This document shows positions 8,002-17,677 of a stretch of 32,583 bases of DNA, piece after piece. The stretch spans positions 1-32,583 of the forward strand of contig JAFRSD010000033.1 in the NCBI GenBank assembly GCA_017427775.1, written 5' to 3'. Both the position numbers and the translations under genes were made by a program. The first letter of the stretch is position 1. Each line of letters starts with the position of its first letter. The DNA is from Lachnospiraceae bacterium (GTDB lineage Bacteria > Bacillota > Clostridia > Lachnospirales > Lachnospiraceae). The notes under the pieces are model-generated. The model was not told the DNA's origin, made no database searches, and saw only the letters and a program-made list of their open reading frames with translations.

Positions 8002-9129
8002 CTATTTCTTGGCACGCATGCGCTTCTCAATCTCAGCCATGGCTTCGGGAGAATAGTCACGCTGGGTGAAATTCTCAAAGCGGTTAGCTTTCGCTGGAGC
8101 GGTGCGCGTTGTTGCTTTGGGTTTATGCTTTTCGTCTTCGGCCTGTTTATGAGCCTGATCGATCCTGGCGATATCGGCATCGGTCGTTGCGCCGGCCGTA
8201 TGCCAGTCCTTCAGAATGCTGTTCGCATACTGGAAGTTCGCACCTTTCCGAAGCATGGCGCGGGAGCAGGCTTCCCGGATCAGCGAAGCGGGCATATGCC
8301 ACTCGTTCACCCAGGTACGCAGATAACGGACCTGAGAGGCTCCGAGGCTTCCTTCGAGTCCGAACTCATCACAAACCGCGAAAAATGCTTCGCCTCGTGT
8401 AACGAGATAATTCTCCGCATCCTCAACGCTCGCTATACCGTCTTCGTGCCAGCCGATGGCAACCTTTTCAATATATTTCGGAGAGGTCTTCTTCTTTTCG
8501 ATGCACTTCTCGTACAGGAACAGAAGAAGTTCACAGGAAAATCCGAGCGTTCCGTAAATATACAGTGCCGTTTCTGTATCCTCACGGGAAAGCGGTCTGG
8601 CAAAATACTGTTCCAGTGTGGAAAGAAGGAAAGGCACGTTCTCGTCATCGCTCATGGAGTCAATGTCAACCCGCGTAACGTCACGCGGAGCGGATTTCTT
8701 CTCGGAAGCGGATGTTCTCACGCCGAGCGTCGTGCCGGAACCCGAAGCAGTCTTGCGGGTATTCCCGGAAACCGGCAGGGAACTGTCCGACATGGTTCTG
8801 CGGGTATCCTCAGATGCCGGGAGAGAACCGCCCGACAGATCAACCAGGTTGATGGATTCCACGGTTCCGTCGTCGGAAACGGTGTATTCAAGAAGACCCT
8901 GCTTGGTCCAGTAATCAAGCGCTTTACGAAGAAACTTCTCGGTACAGTCAAGCAATTCCGCAATCCCGGATACGGAAAGCTCCGAACGGTCGTCCAGATG
9001 GCGGAGAAGGTACAGATATACCTTTACATAGGTTCCGTTCGCGTCAGCCATAAATTCATCGATAAAACGATTCGGAACGGCCGTCATGGTAGGACGATTC
9101 GATTTTGAGATCAAGCCAATGGTACACAT
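8002..9129 (-). CDS. DnaD-domain replication initiation protein
   Basis: The protein has 375 residues. The N-terminal region (about 15-95) is a winged-helix-like domain with the VPNRFIDEFM and YVKVYLYLLR segments typical of DnaD-domain proteins. A Ser/Thr-rich linker (about 95-160) contains a 13-residue near-repeat. The C-terminal DnaD domain (about 255-325) ends in the family signature around FQYANSILKDW. DnaD-type proteins remodel origin DNA and help recruit the helicase and its loader. The ATG at 9129 is preferred: GGGGG lies 9 nt upstream, whereas the in-frame GTG at 9186 falls inside the promoter. It is the first gene of the dnaD-dnaC-prs operon, and DnaA-box sequences lie upstream. Confidence 0.9.
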   Translation of the reverse strand: MCTIGLISKSNRPTMTAVPNRFIDEFMADANGTYVKVYLYLLRHLDDRSELSVSGIAELLDCTEKFLRKALDYWTKQGLLEYTVSDDGTVESINLVDLSGGSLPASEDTRRTMSDSSLPVSGNTRKTASGSGTTLGVRTSASEKKSAPRDVTRVDIDSMSDDENVPFLLSTLEQYFARPLSREDTETALYIYGTLGFSCELLLFLYEKCIEKKKTSPKYIEKVAIGWHEDGIASVEDAENYLVTRGEAFFAVCDEFGLEGSLGASQVRYLRTWVNEWHMPASLIREACSRAMLRKGANFQYANSILKDWHTAGATTDADIARIDQAHKQAEDEKHKPKATTRTAPAKANRFENFTQRDYSPEAMAEIEKRMRAKK

Positions 9130-9186
9130 GGGCAATACCCCCGGGAAACTGTGGTGAAGGGACATAAAGAGCCCCAACGCGTCCAC

Positions 9187-9215
9187 ATTATACCCCAGGG
9201 AAAAGGGTTTGTAAA
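9187..9215 (-). promoter_or_regulatory. Promoter of the dnaD-dnaC-prs operon
   Basis: On the minus strand, TTTACA (9215-9210), a 17-bp spacer and a perfect TATAAT (9192-9187) form a near-consensus promoter. The predicted transcript starts near 9180, which rules out the GTG at 9186 as translation start. Confidence 0.85.
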
Positions 9216-9251
9216 TAGGCTAAAAGCAAGCCTAAATGCGTAGAATTTGAC

Positions 9252-9407
9252 TGTTGATAAAGTGGATAATCCACAGGCATTTTTTCGCGATGAAAACTTC
9301 GCAAAGCAAGTAAAATAAGGGCATTCACGCAATATCCGGGGGGACCTGCACGGAACTCCCCAAAAAAGTTTATCCACAACGAATCCTGTCGAATACATTG
9401 TGGATAA
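9252..9407. promoter_or_regulatory. Cluster of DnaA-box sequences upstream of the dnaD-like operon
   Basis: Perfect 9-mers of the DnaA box TTATCCACA lie at 9370-9378 (plus) and 9399-9407 (minus). One-mismatch copies are TTATCAACA at 9252-9260 (minus), TTATCCACT at 9261-9269 (minus) and TAATCCACA at 9267-9275 (plus). The last two overlap to form a near-palindrome. This gap (9130-9418) otherwise holds only the operon promoter. One more TTATCAACA lies at 9472-9480 inside the end of murC. DnaA binding is inferred from the sequence only. Confidence 0.7.
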
Positions 9408-9418
9408 AGTGGATGGTT

Positions 9419-10822
9419 TTAGGATTTCAGTATGGAAGTGCCGATATTTACTACATTTCCGGCTCCCATAGTTATCAACAAATCGCCGTTGACACAATTT
9501 TTTTTCAAAAAATCTTCGATTTCCGCAAATGACGGGAAATAATAAGCTTCACGTCCCATTTTCCGCAAATCGTCTACAAGATTACGGGAGGAAATGGCGC
9601 CCGTATCAATCTCTCTTGCGGCATAAATATCGGCAAGGACAATGCAGTCGGCAATGGACAGCGCGTCGACGAATTCCTTGCGCAGCGCGAGCGTACGCGT
9701 ATACGTATGAGGCTGGAAGACAACCCAGATCCGATTATGCGGAGTAGCCAGGGCTGCGGTCAGCGTTGCACGGATCTCGGTGGGGTGGTGCGCGTAGTCA
9801 TCCACAATGGTAACACCGTTCCGGACGCCCTTCTTTTCGAAACGTCGCTCGGTTCCGCTGAAGGCGGCCAGAGCGTTCCGGAAAGTTTCAACCGGTACAT
9901 TATGAAGATATGCAACGGCAATCGCGGCGAGCGAGTTGGAAACGTTGTGAACGCCGATCACCGAAAGTTCGATGCGGGTTACATACGAGCCGTCGCGGTA
10001 CAGGTCGTAGGAAGCACAGCCGAGATCGTCATAGGAGATGTTCGTGGCAGTATAGCGGTACGGGGAGTCCTTCGGATCGGTTCCCTCGGGAAGAAGACCG
10101 TAGGTATCGATCGTTCCGTGAAGACCCTCAAGGAACATCTTGAGATTCGGGATCTCGCCGTTGATGACAAGATGTCCGTCCGCAGGAAGTTTTTCGGCGA
10201 AAAGATGGAACGAATGGCGGATATCGTCGATATCCTTAAAGAAATCGAGATGGTCCGCATCAATATTCAGAATAATTTCATCGGTAGGATGGAATTTCAG
10301 GAAACTGTTCGTGTATTCACATGCTTCAAACAGAAACTCTTCCGATCCGCCGATTCGCAGGTTGCCTCCGAGAGCAGCCATCTTGCCGCCGAGCGATACG
10401 GTGGGGTCCTGCATGGCTTCCATCAGGATCATGGCGAGCATTCCGGTTGTCGTCGTCTTTCCGTGCGTGCCGGAAACACCGATGGAAACCGGATAAGTGG
10501 CGGAAAGCTGACCGAGCAGTTCGGCACGGTCCATCATCGGAAGACCTTTCGCCTCAGCAGCCGCATATTCCGGGTTGTCCGCATGAACAGCCGCCGTGTA
10601 AACGACCAGATCGATATCGTCTGTGAGGTTCGCGCCGGTCTGCGTATAGTATACGGTTACACCGAGACGTTCGAGCTCTTCGGTCAGGTCGGAACGGGTC
10701 CGGTCGGAGCCGCTGATCGTAAAACCGCGGGTTAAAAGCAGGTGCGCGAGTCCGCTCATGCTTACGCCACCGATTCCGATAAAATGAATATGAATCGGTT
10801 TTTCAAAATCGATTGTAAACAT
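9419..10822 (-). CDS. murC: UDP-N-acetylmuramate--L-alanine ligase
   Basis: MurC adds L-alanine to UDP-MurNAc in the first amino-acid step of cytoplasmic peptidoglycan precursor synthesis. The N-terminal Rossmann motif is GIGGVSMSGLA. The central ATP-binding loop SGTHGKTTTT and the DADHLDFFKD segment belong to the Mur ligase central domain. The GTERRFE and DDYAHHPTEI segments mark the C-terminal domain and are characteristic of MurC. The protein has 467 residues, normal for the family. AAAGGA lies 9 nt before the chosen ATG at 10822; an in-frame ATG three codons upstream abuts that AAAGGA and is less likely. A much longer open frame upstream is not part of the protein, as it would run into glgC. 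The gene diverges from glgC. Confidence 0.95.
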   Translation of the reverse strand: MFTIDFEKPIHIHFIGIGGVSMSGLAHLLLTRGFTISGSDRTRSDLTEELERLGVTVYYTQTGANLTDDIDLVVYTAAVHADNPEYAAAEAKGLPMMDRAELLGQLSATYPVSIGVSGTHGKTTTTGMLAMILMEAMQDPTVSLGGKMAALGGNLRIGGSEEFLFEACEYTNSFLKFHPTDEIILNIDADHLDFFKDIDDIRHSFHLFAEKLPADGHLVINGEIPNLKMFLEGLHGTIDTYGLLPEGTDPKDSPYRYTATNISYDDLGCASYDLYRDGSYVTRIELSVIGVHNVSNSLAAIAVAYLHNVPVETFRNALAAFSGTERRFEKKGVRNGVTIVDDYAHHPTEIRATLTAALATPHNRIWVVFQPHTYTRTLALRKEFVDALSIADCIVLADIYAAREIDTGAISSRNLVDDLRKMGREAYYFPSFAEIEDFLKKNCVNGDLLITMGAGNVVNIGTSILKS

Positions 10823-10864
10823 ATTTTGCATTCCTTTGTGATTTGCATCAAAAAATCCTCTTAT

Positions 10865-10892
10865 ACTATAACATGAATTTGGGAAAATACAA
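10865..10892 (-). promoter_or_regulatory. Candidate promoter of murC
   Basis: On the minus strand, TATAGT (10870-10865) lies 16 bp from TTGTAT (10892-10887). The -35 match is weak. The region is AT-rich and about 45 nt upstream of the murC start. Confidence 0.4.
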
Positions 10893-10936
10893 TGTTTTAT
10901 CCGAAATCTGTTCCCTTTTTTTCGCGCGTGTGATAT

Positions 10937-10942
10937 TATAAT
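10937..10942 (+). promoter_or_regulatory. -10 element of the glgC-glgD operon
   Basis: A perfect TATAAT lies about 40 nt before the glgC start. No good -35 box is present at 16-18 bp, where the sequence is a C/T run, so an activator may be needed. Confidence 0.5.
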
Positions 10943-10978
10943 AGATACATTACAAATATGACAGTTAGGGGTGATTTT

Positions 10979-12253
10979 GTGATTAAAAAAGAAATGATCG
11001 CCATGCTTTTGGCTGGCGGACAGGGCTCCCGACTCGGTGTTCTGACCCAGAACGTTGCGAAGCCTGCAGTCGGGTTCGGAGGAAAGTATCGCATCATTGA
11101 TTTCCCGTTGAGTAACTGTATTAATTCGGGTGTCGACACGGTCGGCGTTCTGACGCAGTATCAGCCGCTTAGGCTGAATACGCATATCGGAATCGGTATT
11201 CCGTGGGATCTCGACCGGAACATCGGCGGCGTATCCATTCTTCCTCCGTATGAGAAGAGTACCAATGCGGAATGGTATACCGGTACGGCCAATGCTATCT
11301 ACCAGAACCTCCGCTTTATGGAGTACTATAATCCGGAGTATGTTCTCGTGCTCGGCGGTGACCATATTTATAAGATGGATTACGAGGAAATGCTCGCTTA
11401 CCATAAGAGAAACAACGCTGACATCACGCTCGCGACCATTCCGGTTCCGTGGGAAGAAGCCAGCCGGTTCGGCGTGGTCATTACCGATGACGACATGCGC
11501 ATTACCGAGTTCGAGGAGAAGCCGAAGAACCCCAGAAGCAACCTCGCCTCGATGGGTATTTACATTTTCACCTGGAAAGTATTAAAAGAAGCCCTGATCA
11601 CGCTGTCCGAACAGGAAGGGTGTGATTTCGGAAAGCATATCATTCCGTACTGTCACAACCGCGGTGACCGCGTATTTGCCTACGAATTTAACGGCTATTG
11701 GAAGGATGTAGGAACGCTTGGCTCGTATTGGGCGGCCAATATGGAGCTGATCGATATCGTTCCGATCTTCGACCTGTATGATGAATACTGGAAGATTTAC
11801 ACGAAGAGCGATATGATCCGTCCGCAGTACATTGCCGGAGATGCAGTGATCAACCGTGCGATCATCGGCGAAGGCACGGAAGTATACGGAGAAGTCCATA
11901 ATTCCGTAATCGGCGAAGGCGTCACGATTGAAAAAGGAGCGGTAGTAAGGGATTCCATCATAATGAAGGGATCCGTGATCGGTGCCGGAACGTATGTTGA
12001 GAAGGCAATCATCGCGGAGAGCGTTACGGTCGGCGCAGGCTGCCGTATCGGTGTCGGCGAGGAGAAGCCGAACACCTGGAAGCCGAATATCTACCATGAA
12101 GGACTTGTAACAGTCGGAGAGGATTCCGTTATCCCCGACGGTGTGACAATCGGAAAGAATACCGTCATCTACGGAAAGACAACTGCGGAGGAGTACCCGA
12201 ACGGCGTACTCGAAAGCGGACAGAGTTTGGTAAAGGCAGGTGACGAAGAGTGA
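10979..12253 (+). CDS. glgC: Glucose-1-phosphate adenylyltransferase, catalytic subunit
   Basis: GlgC makes ADP-glucose from glucose-1-phosphate and ATP, the committed step of glycogen synthesis in the cytoplasm. The protein has 424 residues. The nucleotide-binding loop [13 protein letters not shown] is near the N-terminus. [10 protein letters not shown] holds the catalytic Asp region, and FEEKPKNP is the sugar-phosphate region. The C-terminus is a left-handed beta-helix of I/V-rich hexapeptide-like repeats. The GTG at 10979 is chosen because AGGGGTG lies 6 nt upstream and the family usually begins MIKKEM; the in-frame ATG at 10958 has no ribosome binding site. Its stop overlaps the start of glgD by 4 nt, so the two are translationally coupled. 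Confidence 0.95.
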   Translation: MIKKEMIAMLLAGGQGSRLGVLTQNVAKPAVGFGGKYRIIDFPLSNCINSGVDTVGVLTQYQPLRLNTHIGIGIPWDLDRNIGGVSILPPYEKSTNAEWYTGTANAIYQNLRFMEYYNPEYVLVLGGDHIYKMDYEEMLAYHKRNNADITLATIPVPWEEASRFGVVITDDDMRITEFEEKPKNPRSNLASMGIYIFTWKVLKEALITLSEQEGCDFGKHIIPYCHNRGDRVFAYEFNGYWKDVGTLGSYWAANMELIDIVPIFDLYDEYWKIYTKSDMIRPQYIAGDAVINRAIIGEGTEVYGEVHNSVIGEGVTIEKGAVVRDSIIMKGSVIGAGTYVEKAIIAESVTVGAGCRIGVGEEKPNTWKPNIYHEGLVTVGEDSVIPDGVTIGKNTVIYGKTTAEEYPNGVLESGQSLVKAGDEE

Positions 12254-13362
12254 AAGCAATCGGTATTATTTTAGCCGGCGGCAATTCGAGCCGGATGCAG
12301 GAACTGACAAGCCGCAGAGCCATTGCGGCAATGCCTGTTGCGGGAAGCTATCGCGCAGTCGATTTCGCGCTTTCCAACATGACCAATTCCCACATTCAGA
12401 AGGTTGCGGTGCTGACGCAGTACAGTTCCCGTTCCCTTCATGAGCATCTGAATTCTTCCAAATGGTGGGATTTCGGACGTAAACAGGGAGGTCTGTACCT
12501 CTTTGCCCCGACGATCACCCAGGAGAATGCTTTCTGGTATCGCGGCACGGCCGATGCAATCTACCAGAATAAGGATTTTCTGCAGAACAGCCATGAGCCG
12601 TATGTAGTAATCGCATCGGGCGACGGAATTTATAAACTGGATTACAACCAGGTTATCAACGCGCATATCGACACGCTTGCGGATATTACCGTTGTAACGA
12701 CCGAACTTCCGGAAGGCGTGGATAATTCCCGTTTCGGTACCGTTGTAACCGATGAGGAGAACCGAATCGTCAGTTTCGAAGAGAAGCCGCTTCAGTCGAG
12801 CAACCGTGTTGTTTCGACCGGCATTTACGTAATCAGAAGACGTCTCCTTCTGGAACTGCTTGAGAAGTCCATCAAGGATAACAATTATGATTTTGTCAGC
12901 GGCGTTCTTACCCGCTACAAGAATCAGAAGAAGATCTGTGCTTACCGGATGGAAGGATACTGGAGCAATATCGCGACCGTAGAGGATTACTTCCGTACGA
13001 ACATGGATTTCCTGAACCGCGATATCCGTGACAGCTTCTTTAAGGAATACCCGGACATTTATTCCAAAGTGGATGATCTGCCTCCGGCCAAATACAACCC
13101 CACTGCGGTTGTAAAGAACAGCCTGATCGCATCCGGAACGATTGTTAACGGTGTTGTTGAGAATTCCGTGATCTTTAAAAAGGTTTATATCGGCAATAAC
13201 GTAACGATTAAGAATTCCATCATTCTTAACGATGTTCAGATTCGCGACGGCGCATACATTGAGAACTGTATCGTCGAGAGCCGCGGAACCATTCCCGAAG
13301 GTGCCCGCCGTGTCGGCGAGGGCGAGATTTTGATCGTCGATGAAAAAGTAGACCGTTACTAA
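12250..13362 (+). CDS. glgD: GlgD, regulatory subunit of glucose-1-phosphate adenylyltransferase
   Basis: The protein has 370 residues and is homologous to GlgC, but it has a degenerate active site. The nucleotide loop reads [10 protein letters not shown] instead of GGQGSRL, and GDGIYKLDY replaces GDHIYKMDY. This fits GlgD, which in Firmicutes pairs with GlgC to boost activity and is not an efficient enzyme alone. The C-terminal half has the hexapeptide beta-helix repeats. Translation starts at a GTG that overlaps the glgC stop codon (GTGA). No glgA, glgB or glgP gene is in the window, so the rest of the glycogen pathway lies elsewhere. Confidence 0.93.
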   Translation: MKAIGIILAGGNSSRMQELTSRRAIAAMPVAGSYRAVDFALSNMTNSHIQKVAVLTQYSSRSLHEHLNSSKWWDFGRKQGGLYLFAPTITQENAFWYRGTADAIYQNKDFLQNSHEPYVVIASGDGIYKLDYNQVINAHIDTLADITVVTTELPEGVDNSRFGTVVTDEENRIVSFEEKPLQSSNRVVSTGIYVIRRRLLLELLEKSIKDNNYDFVSGVLTRYKNQKKICAYRMEGYWSNIATVEDYFRTNMDFLNRDIRDSFFKEYPDIYSKVDDLPPAKYNPTAVVKNSLIASGTIVNGVVENSVIFKKVYIGNNVTIKNSIILNDVQIRDGAYIENCIVESRGTIPEGARRVGEGEILIVDEKVDRY

Positions 13363-13378
13363 AGGATGGAACATGATT

Positions 13379-13407
13379 ACAGCCCCCGAGTTCGGGGGCT
13401 GTTTTTG
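13379..13407 (+). terminator. Intrinsic terminator of glgC-glgD
   Basis: The GC-rich perfect stem ACAGCCCCCG/CGGGGGCTGT has an AGTT loop and is followed by a T-run (13402-13406). It lies between the convergent glgD and anti-sigma genes. Confidence 0.92.
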
Positions 13408-13431
13408 TATTGCCTTCTGTAGGACAATGAC

Positions 13432-14673
13432 TTACTTGATCGGAATGTCGACGCCGTTGATGTTGACGGAAACGATGTCGTCCATGGGAATACACGTGGT
13501 AAGACCGGACGGGGTCTTAAAGGATTCTCCCGGGAAAAGGGAATAATTCCGGAAATACTTGTCTTCTGGGTAGTTGATCCCGTTATCAATCCAGCCGTCC
13601 CATTCGGCTTGATCCGGGTTTGCGATGATTTCCGCGGGATCGGCCGACCTGGTCGGGATAACGGTTCCGTCCGAAAGCGTTACGGAATTCAGGCGGAAAC
13701 GTTTTCGTACGCCGTCATAGGAGATAAACATTTTGGTGGAGGTCAGCGTGATTCGCGTTATAACGACATCGCCGGCTTTCCGATTCATACGAAACGACTT
13801 TTCTTTTGCGGTATAATTGTTGCGCCAGTCAAATTCTACCGGCCAACGCTTTAAACCGTTGTAGTTGCAGTAGAGAACCACATGGACAAATCCACGGTTT
13901 ATGTTCACATCCTCTAAGGCTGTCAGAGAGGCAAGATACCACAGATAACCGTCCCTGGCGAACGGCCGTAGGGAAAATCCGCTGGCAACGCCTTTTTTAC
14001 GGTAAAGCGTATCATAATAGTACTGCATGCAGTCCGTATCGGATTTCAGCGTCTCAAAATGGGACCCCTCATAATAACTGACATCTGCGCTCCATACAAT
14101 CCGATTTCCTGAGCTAATAGCGATCCCAACAGGGTCAGATTCTTCCATGGTTAGATTGTTAAAGAAACCATCCGGAGTGCCGTCGGGAAGCTTATAGTTG
14201 GTCCGGAACTCTATCCACTGCGTGTGGGAATCGCCGATGGCATCCACGGCCGTTATCGTCAAGCCGCCGACTTCCGCGGTGAGCCCAATCTCGACATATC
14301 CGCCCTCCAGTTCTTTCATGGTTCCCTCTAAACCGATCAGCTGCGTAAAGCGGACATCGTAAGCGATCATCGCCGCCACGCACAGGGAAGTCATGAGAAG
14401 CACGGCGAGAGAAGCGGCAATGAGAACCGCCCGCAGGACTCTGCGGCCTTTTCTTTTCGCGGAACCGGCCTTCGAATTGTCGGAAGTGCGTATCGCTTCC
14501 GTCTTCATGCTGGCCAATGCAAGCGCGGTTACAGCCTGTTCGTTAAATGCCGCAGCGTTCGCGCTGCCGGCCTCAGCCTCCATGCGTTCGGCTTCTTCGG
14601 CTGTCGGAAGATTATCAAAAACTGTTGTTTCTAAATTGTTTTGCATGGACTTATCATTGTTAAGATTCTTCAT
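13432..14673 (-). CDS. DUF4179-like anti-sigma factor, single-pass membrane protein
   Basis: The protein has 413 residues. The N-terminal ~75 residues are soluble, acidic and then Lys/Arg-rich. One transmembrane helix lies at about 80-104, and the rest is an extracytoplasmic beta-rich domain of about 300 residues. This is the topology of anti-sigma factors that hold an ECF sigma factor through the cytoplasmic N-terminus and sense a signal outside. The domain resembles the DUF4179 family often encoded next to ECF sigma genes in Clostridia; this is recalled, not searched. AAAGGAG lies 9 nt before the ATG. Its first 14 nt overlap the sigma gene, so expression is coupled. The signal sensed is unknown. 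Confidence 0.78.
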   Translation of the reverse strand: MKNLNNDKSMQNNLETTVFDNLPTAEEAERMEAEAGSANAAAFNEQAVTALALASMKTEAIRTSDNSKAGSAKRKGRRVLRAVLIAASLAVLLMTSLCVAAMIAYDVRFTQLIGLEGTMKELEGGYVEIGLTAEVGGLTITAVDAIGDSHTQWIEFRTNYKLPDGTPDGFFNNLTMEESDPVGIAISSGNRIVWSADVSYYEGSHFETLKSDTDCMQYYYDTLYRKKGVASGFSLRPFARDGYLWYLASLTALEDVNINRGFVHVVLYCNYNGLKRWPVEFDWRNNYTAKEKSFRMNRKAGDVVITRITLTSTKMFISYDGVRKRFRLNSVTLSDGTVIPTRSADPAEIIANPDQAEWDGWIDNGINYPEDKYFRNYSLFPGESFKTPSGLTTCIPMDDIVSVNINGVDIPIK

Positions 14674-15235
14674 AAGAGGTGACTCCTTTCTCCGCGAGAA
14701 TCGAGCGAAGCTTTGATTTGCCGCGGTGAAGTATATTTTCCACTTTCTTTTCGGGGAGATCCAGATGAGCCGCGATTTCCTTTACGGAGCGTTGTTCATA
14801 GAAGCGCTCCCGGAAAATGCTCCGCGCCGGTTCGTCGAGCTCCGAAACGGCAGACGTCACGGCTTCCTGAAGCCAGCGTTTTGCAGCGAGATCTTCGAGG
14901 CGGGCCGGAGATTCCGGTTCGATTCCGAGGTCCGTGACGGCGTCGAGGGAAAGCATTTCCGGCTTAAGGCTTCGGAGCCGGTCTTTGGAAGCGTTTCGTG
15001 CGATTGCGAAGAGATAGCTTTTTAACGAATACTTTTCACTCAGCCGGACTCTCTCCCGATTCTTCCATAACTTCACAAAAACGTCGGCCTCAGCCTCCTC
15101 CGTTTCCTCGCGAGGGCGCCCTGCGAGTAATACGGAGCAGATTTTGTGCACGGCAGGGCCGTAAACATGGATGATCTGCCGCATTCCCTGTTCCGGATCG
15201 GTTTGTAACAGGTCCAGTAACTGCTGTTCGTCCAT
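14660..15235 (-). CDS. ECF-type RNA polymerase sigma factor
   Basis: The protein has 191 residues. The region-2 part (about 20-85) contains AEADVFVKLWKNRE and the YLFAIARNASKDRLR segment, which fit the core-binding and -10-recognition helices. The region-4 part (about 130-180) contains the helix-turn-helix SVKEIAAHLDLPEKKVENIL. Region 3 is absent, as in ECF factors. GGGAGG lies upstream of the ATG. It heads a two-gene unit with the membrane anti-sigma protein and probably directs a small regulon on release. The upstream gap (15236-15395, shared with asnS) contains no promoter that can be assigned to the sigma gene with confidence, so autoregulation is not shown. Confidence 0.9.
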   Translation of the reverse strand: MDEQQLLDLLQTDPEQGMRQIIHVYGPAVHKICSVLLAGRPREETEEAEADVFVKLWKNRERVRLSEKYSLKSYLFAIARNASKDRLRSLKPEMLSLDAVTDLGIEPESPARLEDLAAKRWLQEAVTSAVSELDEPARSIFRERFYEQRSVKEIAAHLDLPEKKVENILHRGKSKLRSILAEKGVTSYEES

Positions 15236-15319
15236 CTTGGTCCTCCCTTCTTAAGCGGTGTTCACCTTTCTATACGTATCTGACTTTGATTATCACTCAT
15301 TTTGCTCGGAAAACGATAC

Positions 15320-15348
15320 TTGCATTTTCCGTAAGAAACGCATATAAT
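15320..15348 (+). promoter_or_regulatory. Promoter of asnS
   Basis: TTGCAT (15320-15325), a 17-bp spacer and a perfect TATAAT (15343-15348). The leader is about 40 nt, too short for a T-box. The same TTGCAT-17-TATAAT arrangement occurs upstream of the gene at 21034. Confidence 0.6.
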
Positions 15349-15395
15349 AAGCAAATATTATAGATATTATAGCATTCCTTCAGGAGGAAGAGACC

Positions 15396-16787
<1,392 letters not shown>

Positions 16788-16796
16788 AGAAAAATG

Positions 16797-16825
16797 AAAA
16801 GAGGCTTTGAAAAGAGCCTCTTTTT
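16797..16825 (+). terminator. Intrinsic terminator after asnS
   Basis: AAAAGAGGCT/AGCCTCTTTT forms a 10-bp stem followed by T residues. Only 18 nt separate it from the next start codon, leaving no room for a new promoter. The downstream permease must depend on read-through or on a promoter inside asnS. Confidence 0.85.
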
Positions 16826-16843
16826 AAACGAAAGGACGAAACG

Positions 16844-17677
16844 ATGGCTAAACTGGCACAATATCTGGCATATCCGTTCGTACGCTACGCGCTTGTCGTA
16901 GGCGTACTGATCGCGCTGTGCTCTGCGCTTCTCGGCGTCATCCTGGTATTGAAGCGGTTTTCGTTCATCGGAGACGGCCTTTCCCACGTGGCGTTCGGCG
17001 CGATTGCGATCGCGTCCGTTATGAAGATCACGAGCAACCTCGTATTTGTCTTCCCGGTTACCATTCTGGCAGCAGTCATTCTCTTAAAGACCGGCCAGAA
17101 TAAAAAAATCCACGGAGATGCGGCGATTGCCATGATATCCGTGGGTGCTTTGGCGGTCGGGTATTTTCTGTTATGTCTGAGACCTTCTACGACAAATGTG
17201 TCGGGTGACGTCTGCAATACGCTGTTCGGCTCGCAGGCGATGGTGACGCTTCAAAGAAACGACGTGATCCTTTGTATGGTAATGTCGCTGATCGTGATCG
17301 CGATGTTCATCGTGTTCTATCGGAAGATCTTCGCGGTCACATTTGACGAGAACTTTGCGCGAAGCACCGGACTGGCTACAGGCGCTTACAATATGATGAT
17401 CGCGGCGGTTACCGCTGTTGTGATCGTACTTGCGATGAATCTGGTCGGATCGCTTCTTGTTTCGGCGCTGATCATCTTTCCGGCACTTTCCGCGATGCGC
17501 ATATTCCGGAGTTTCCGTGCCGTGATATTCTGCTCGGCAGGTCTCGCCGTCATCGGAGCGGCGGCAGGGGTGATCCTTTCTATCCTGTGGTCCACCCCAC
17601 CCGGAGCTACGATTGTAATCTTAGATATGATTTTCTTCTTTACATCGGCCGTAATCGGACGATGCATGGGACGTTAG
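16844..17677 (+). CDS. ABC-3-type metal ABC transporter permease (orphan)
   Basis: The protein has 277 residues with about eight hydrophobic helices. Segments such as LKRFSFIGDGLSHVAFGAIA and LLVSALIIFPALSAMRIFRS are typical of the ZnuB/MntB/TroC permease family, which imports zinc, manganese or iron together with an ATPase and a metal-binding lipoprotein. AAAGGA lies 8 nt before the ATG. No ATPase or binding protein gene is adjacent, which is unusual for this family. The stop codon overlaps the stop codon of the convergent queT gene. The metal cannot be told from sequence alone. Confidence 0.88.
   Translation: MAKLAQYLAYPFVRYALVVGVLIALCSALLGVILVLKRFSFIGDGLSHVAFGAIAIASVMKITSNLVFVFPVTILAAVILLKTGQNKKIHGDAAIAMISVGALAVGYFLLCLRPSTTNVSGDVCNTLFGSQAMVTLQRNDVILCMVMSLIVIAMFIVFYRKIFAVTFDENFARSTGLATGAYNMMIAAVTAVVIVLAMNLVGSLLVSALIIFPALSAMRIFRSFRAVIFCSAGLAVIGAAAGVILSILWSTPPGATIVILDMIFFFTSAVIGRCMGR

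Noticed and set aside
9130-9418. Chromosomal replication origin
   Set aside because: DnaA boxes are present, but there is no dnaA, dnaN or rpmH gene and no clear AT-rich unwinding element with repeats. A regulatory or titration cluster is more likely.
9707-10735. 342-codon plus-strand open frame inside murC
   Set aside because: Antisense shadow of murC with no start signals.
12271-13374. 367-codon minus-strand open frame opposite glgD
   Set aside because: Antisense shadow; it also overlaps the glgD terminator region.
15269-15297. Promoter of the ECF sigma gene (TATAGA with a poor -35)
   Set aside because: Only the -10-like part matches, and the -35 position reads AGTGAT; too weak to report.
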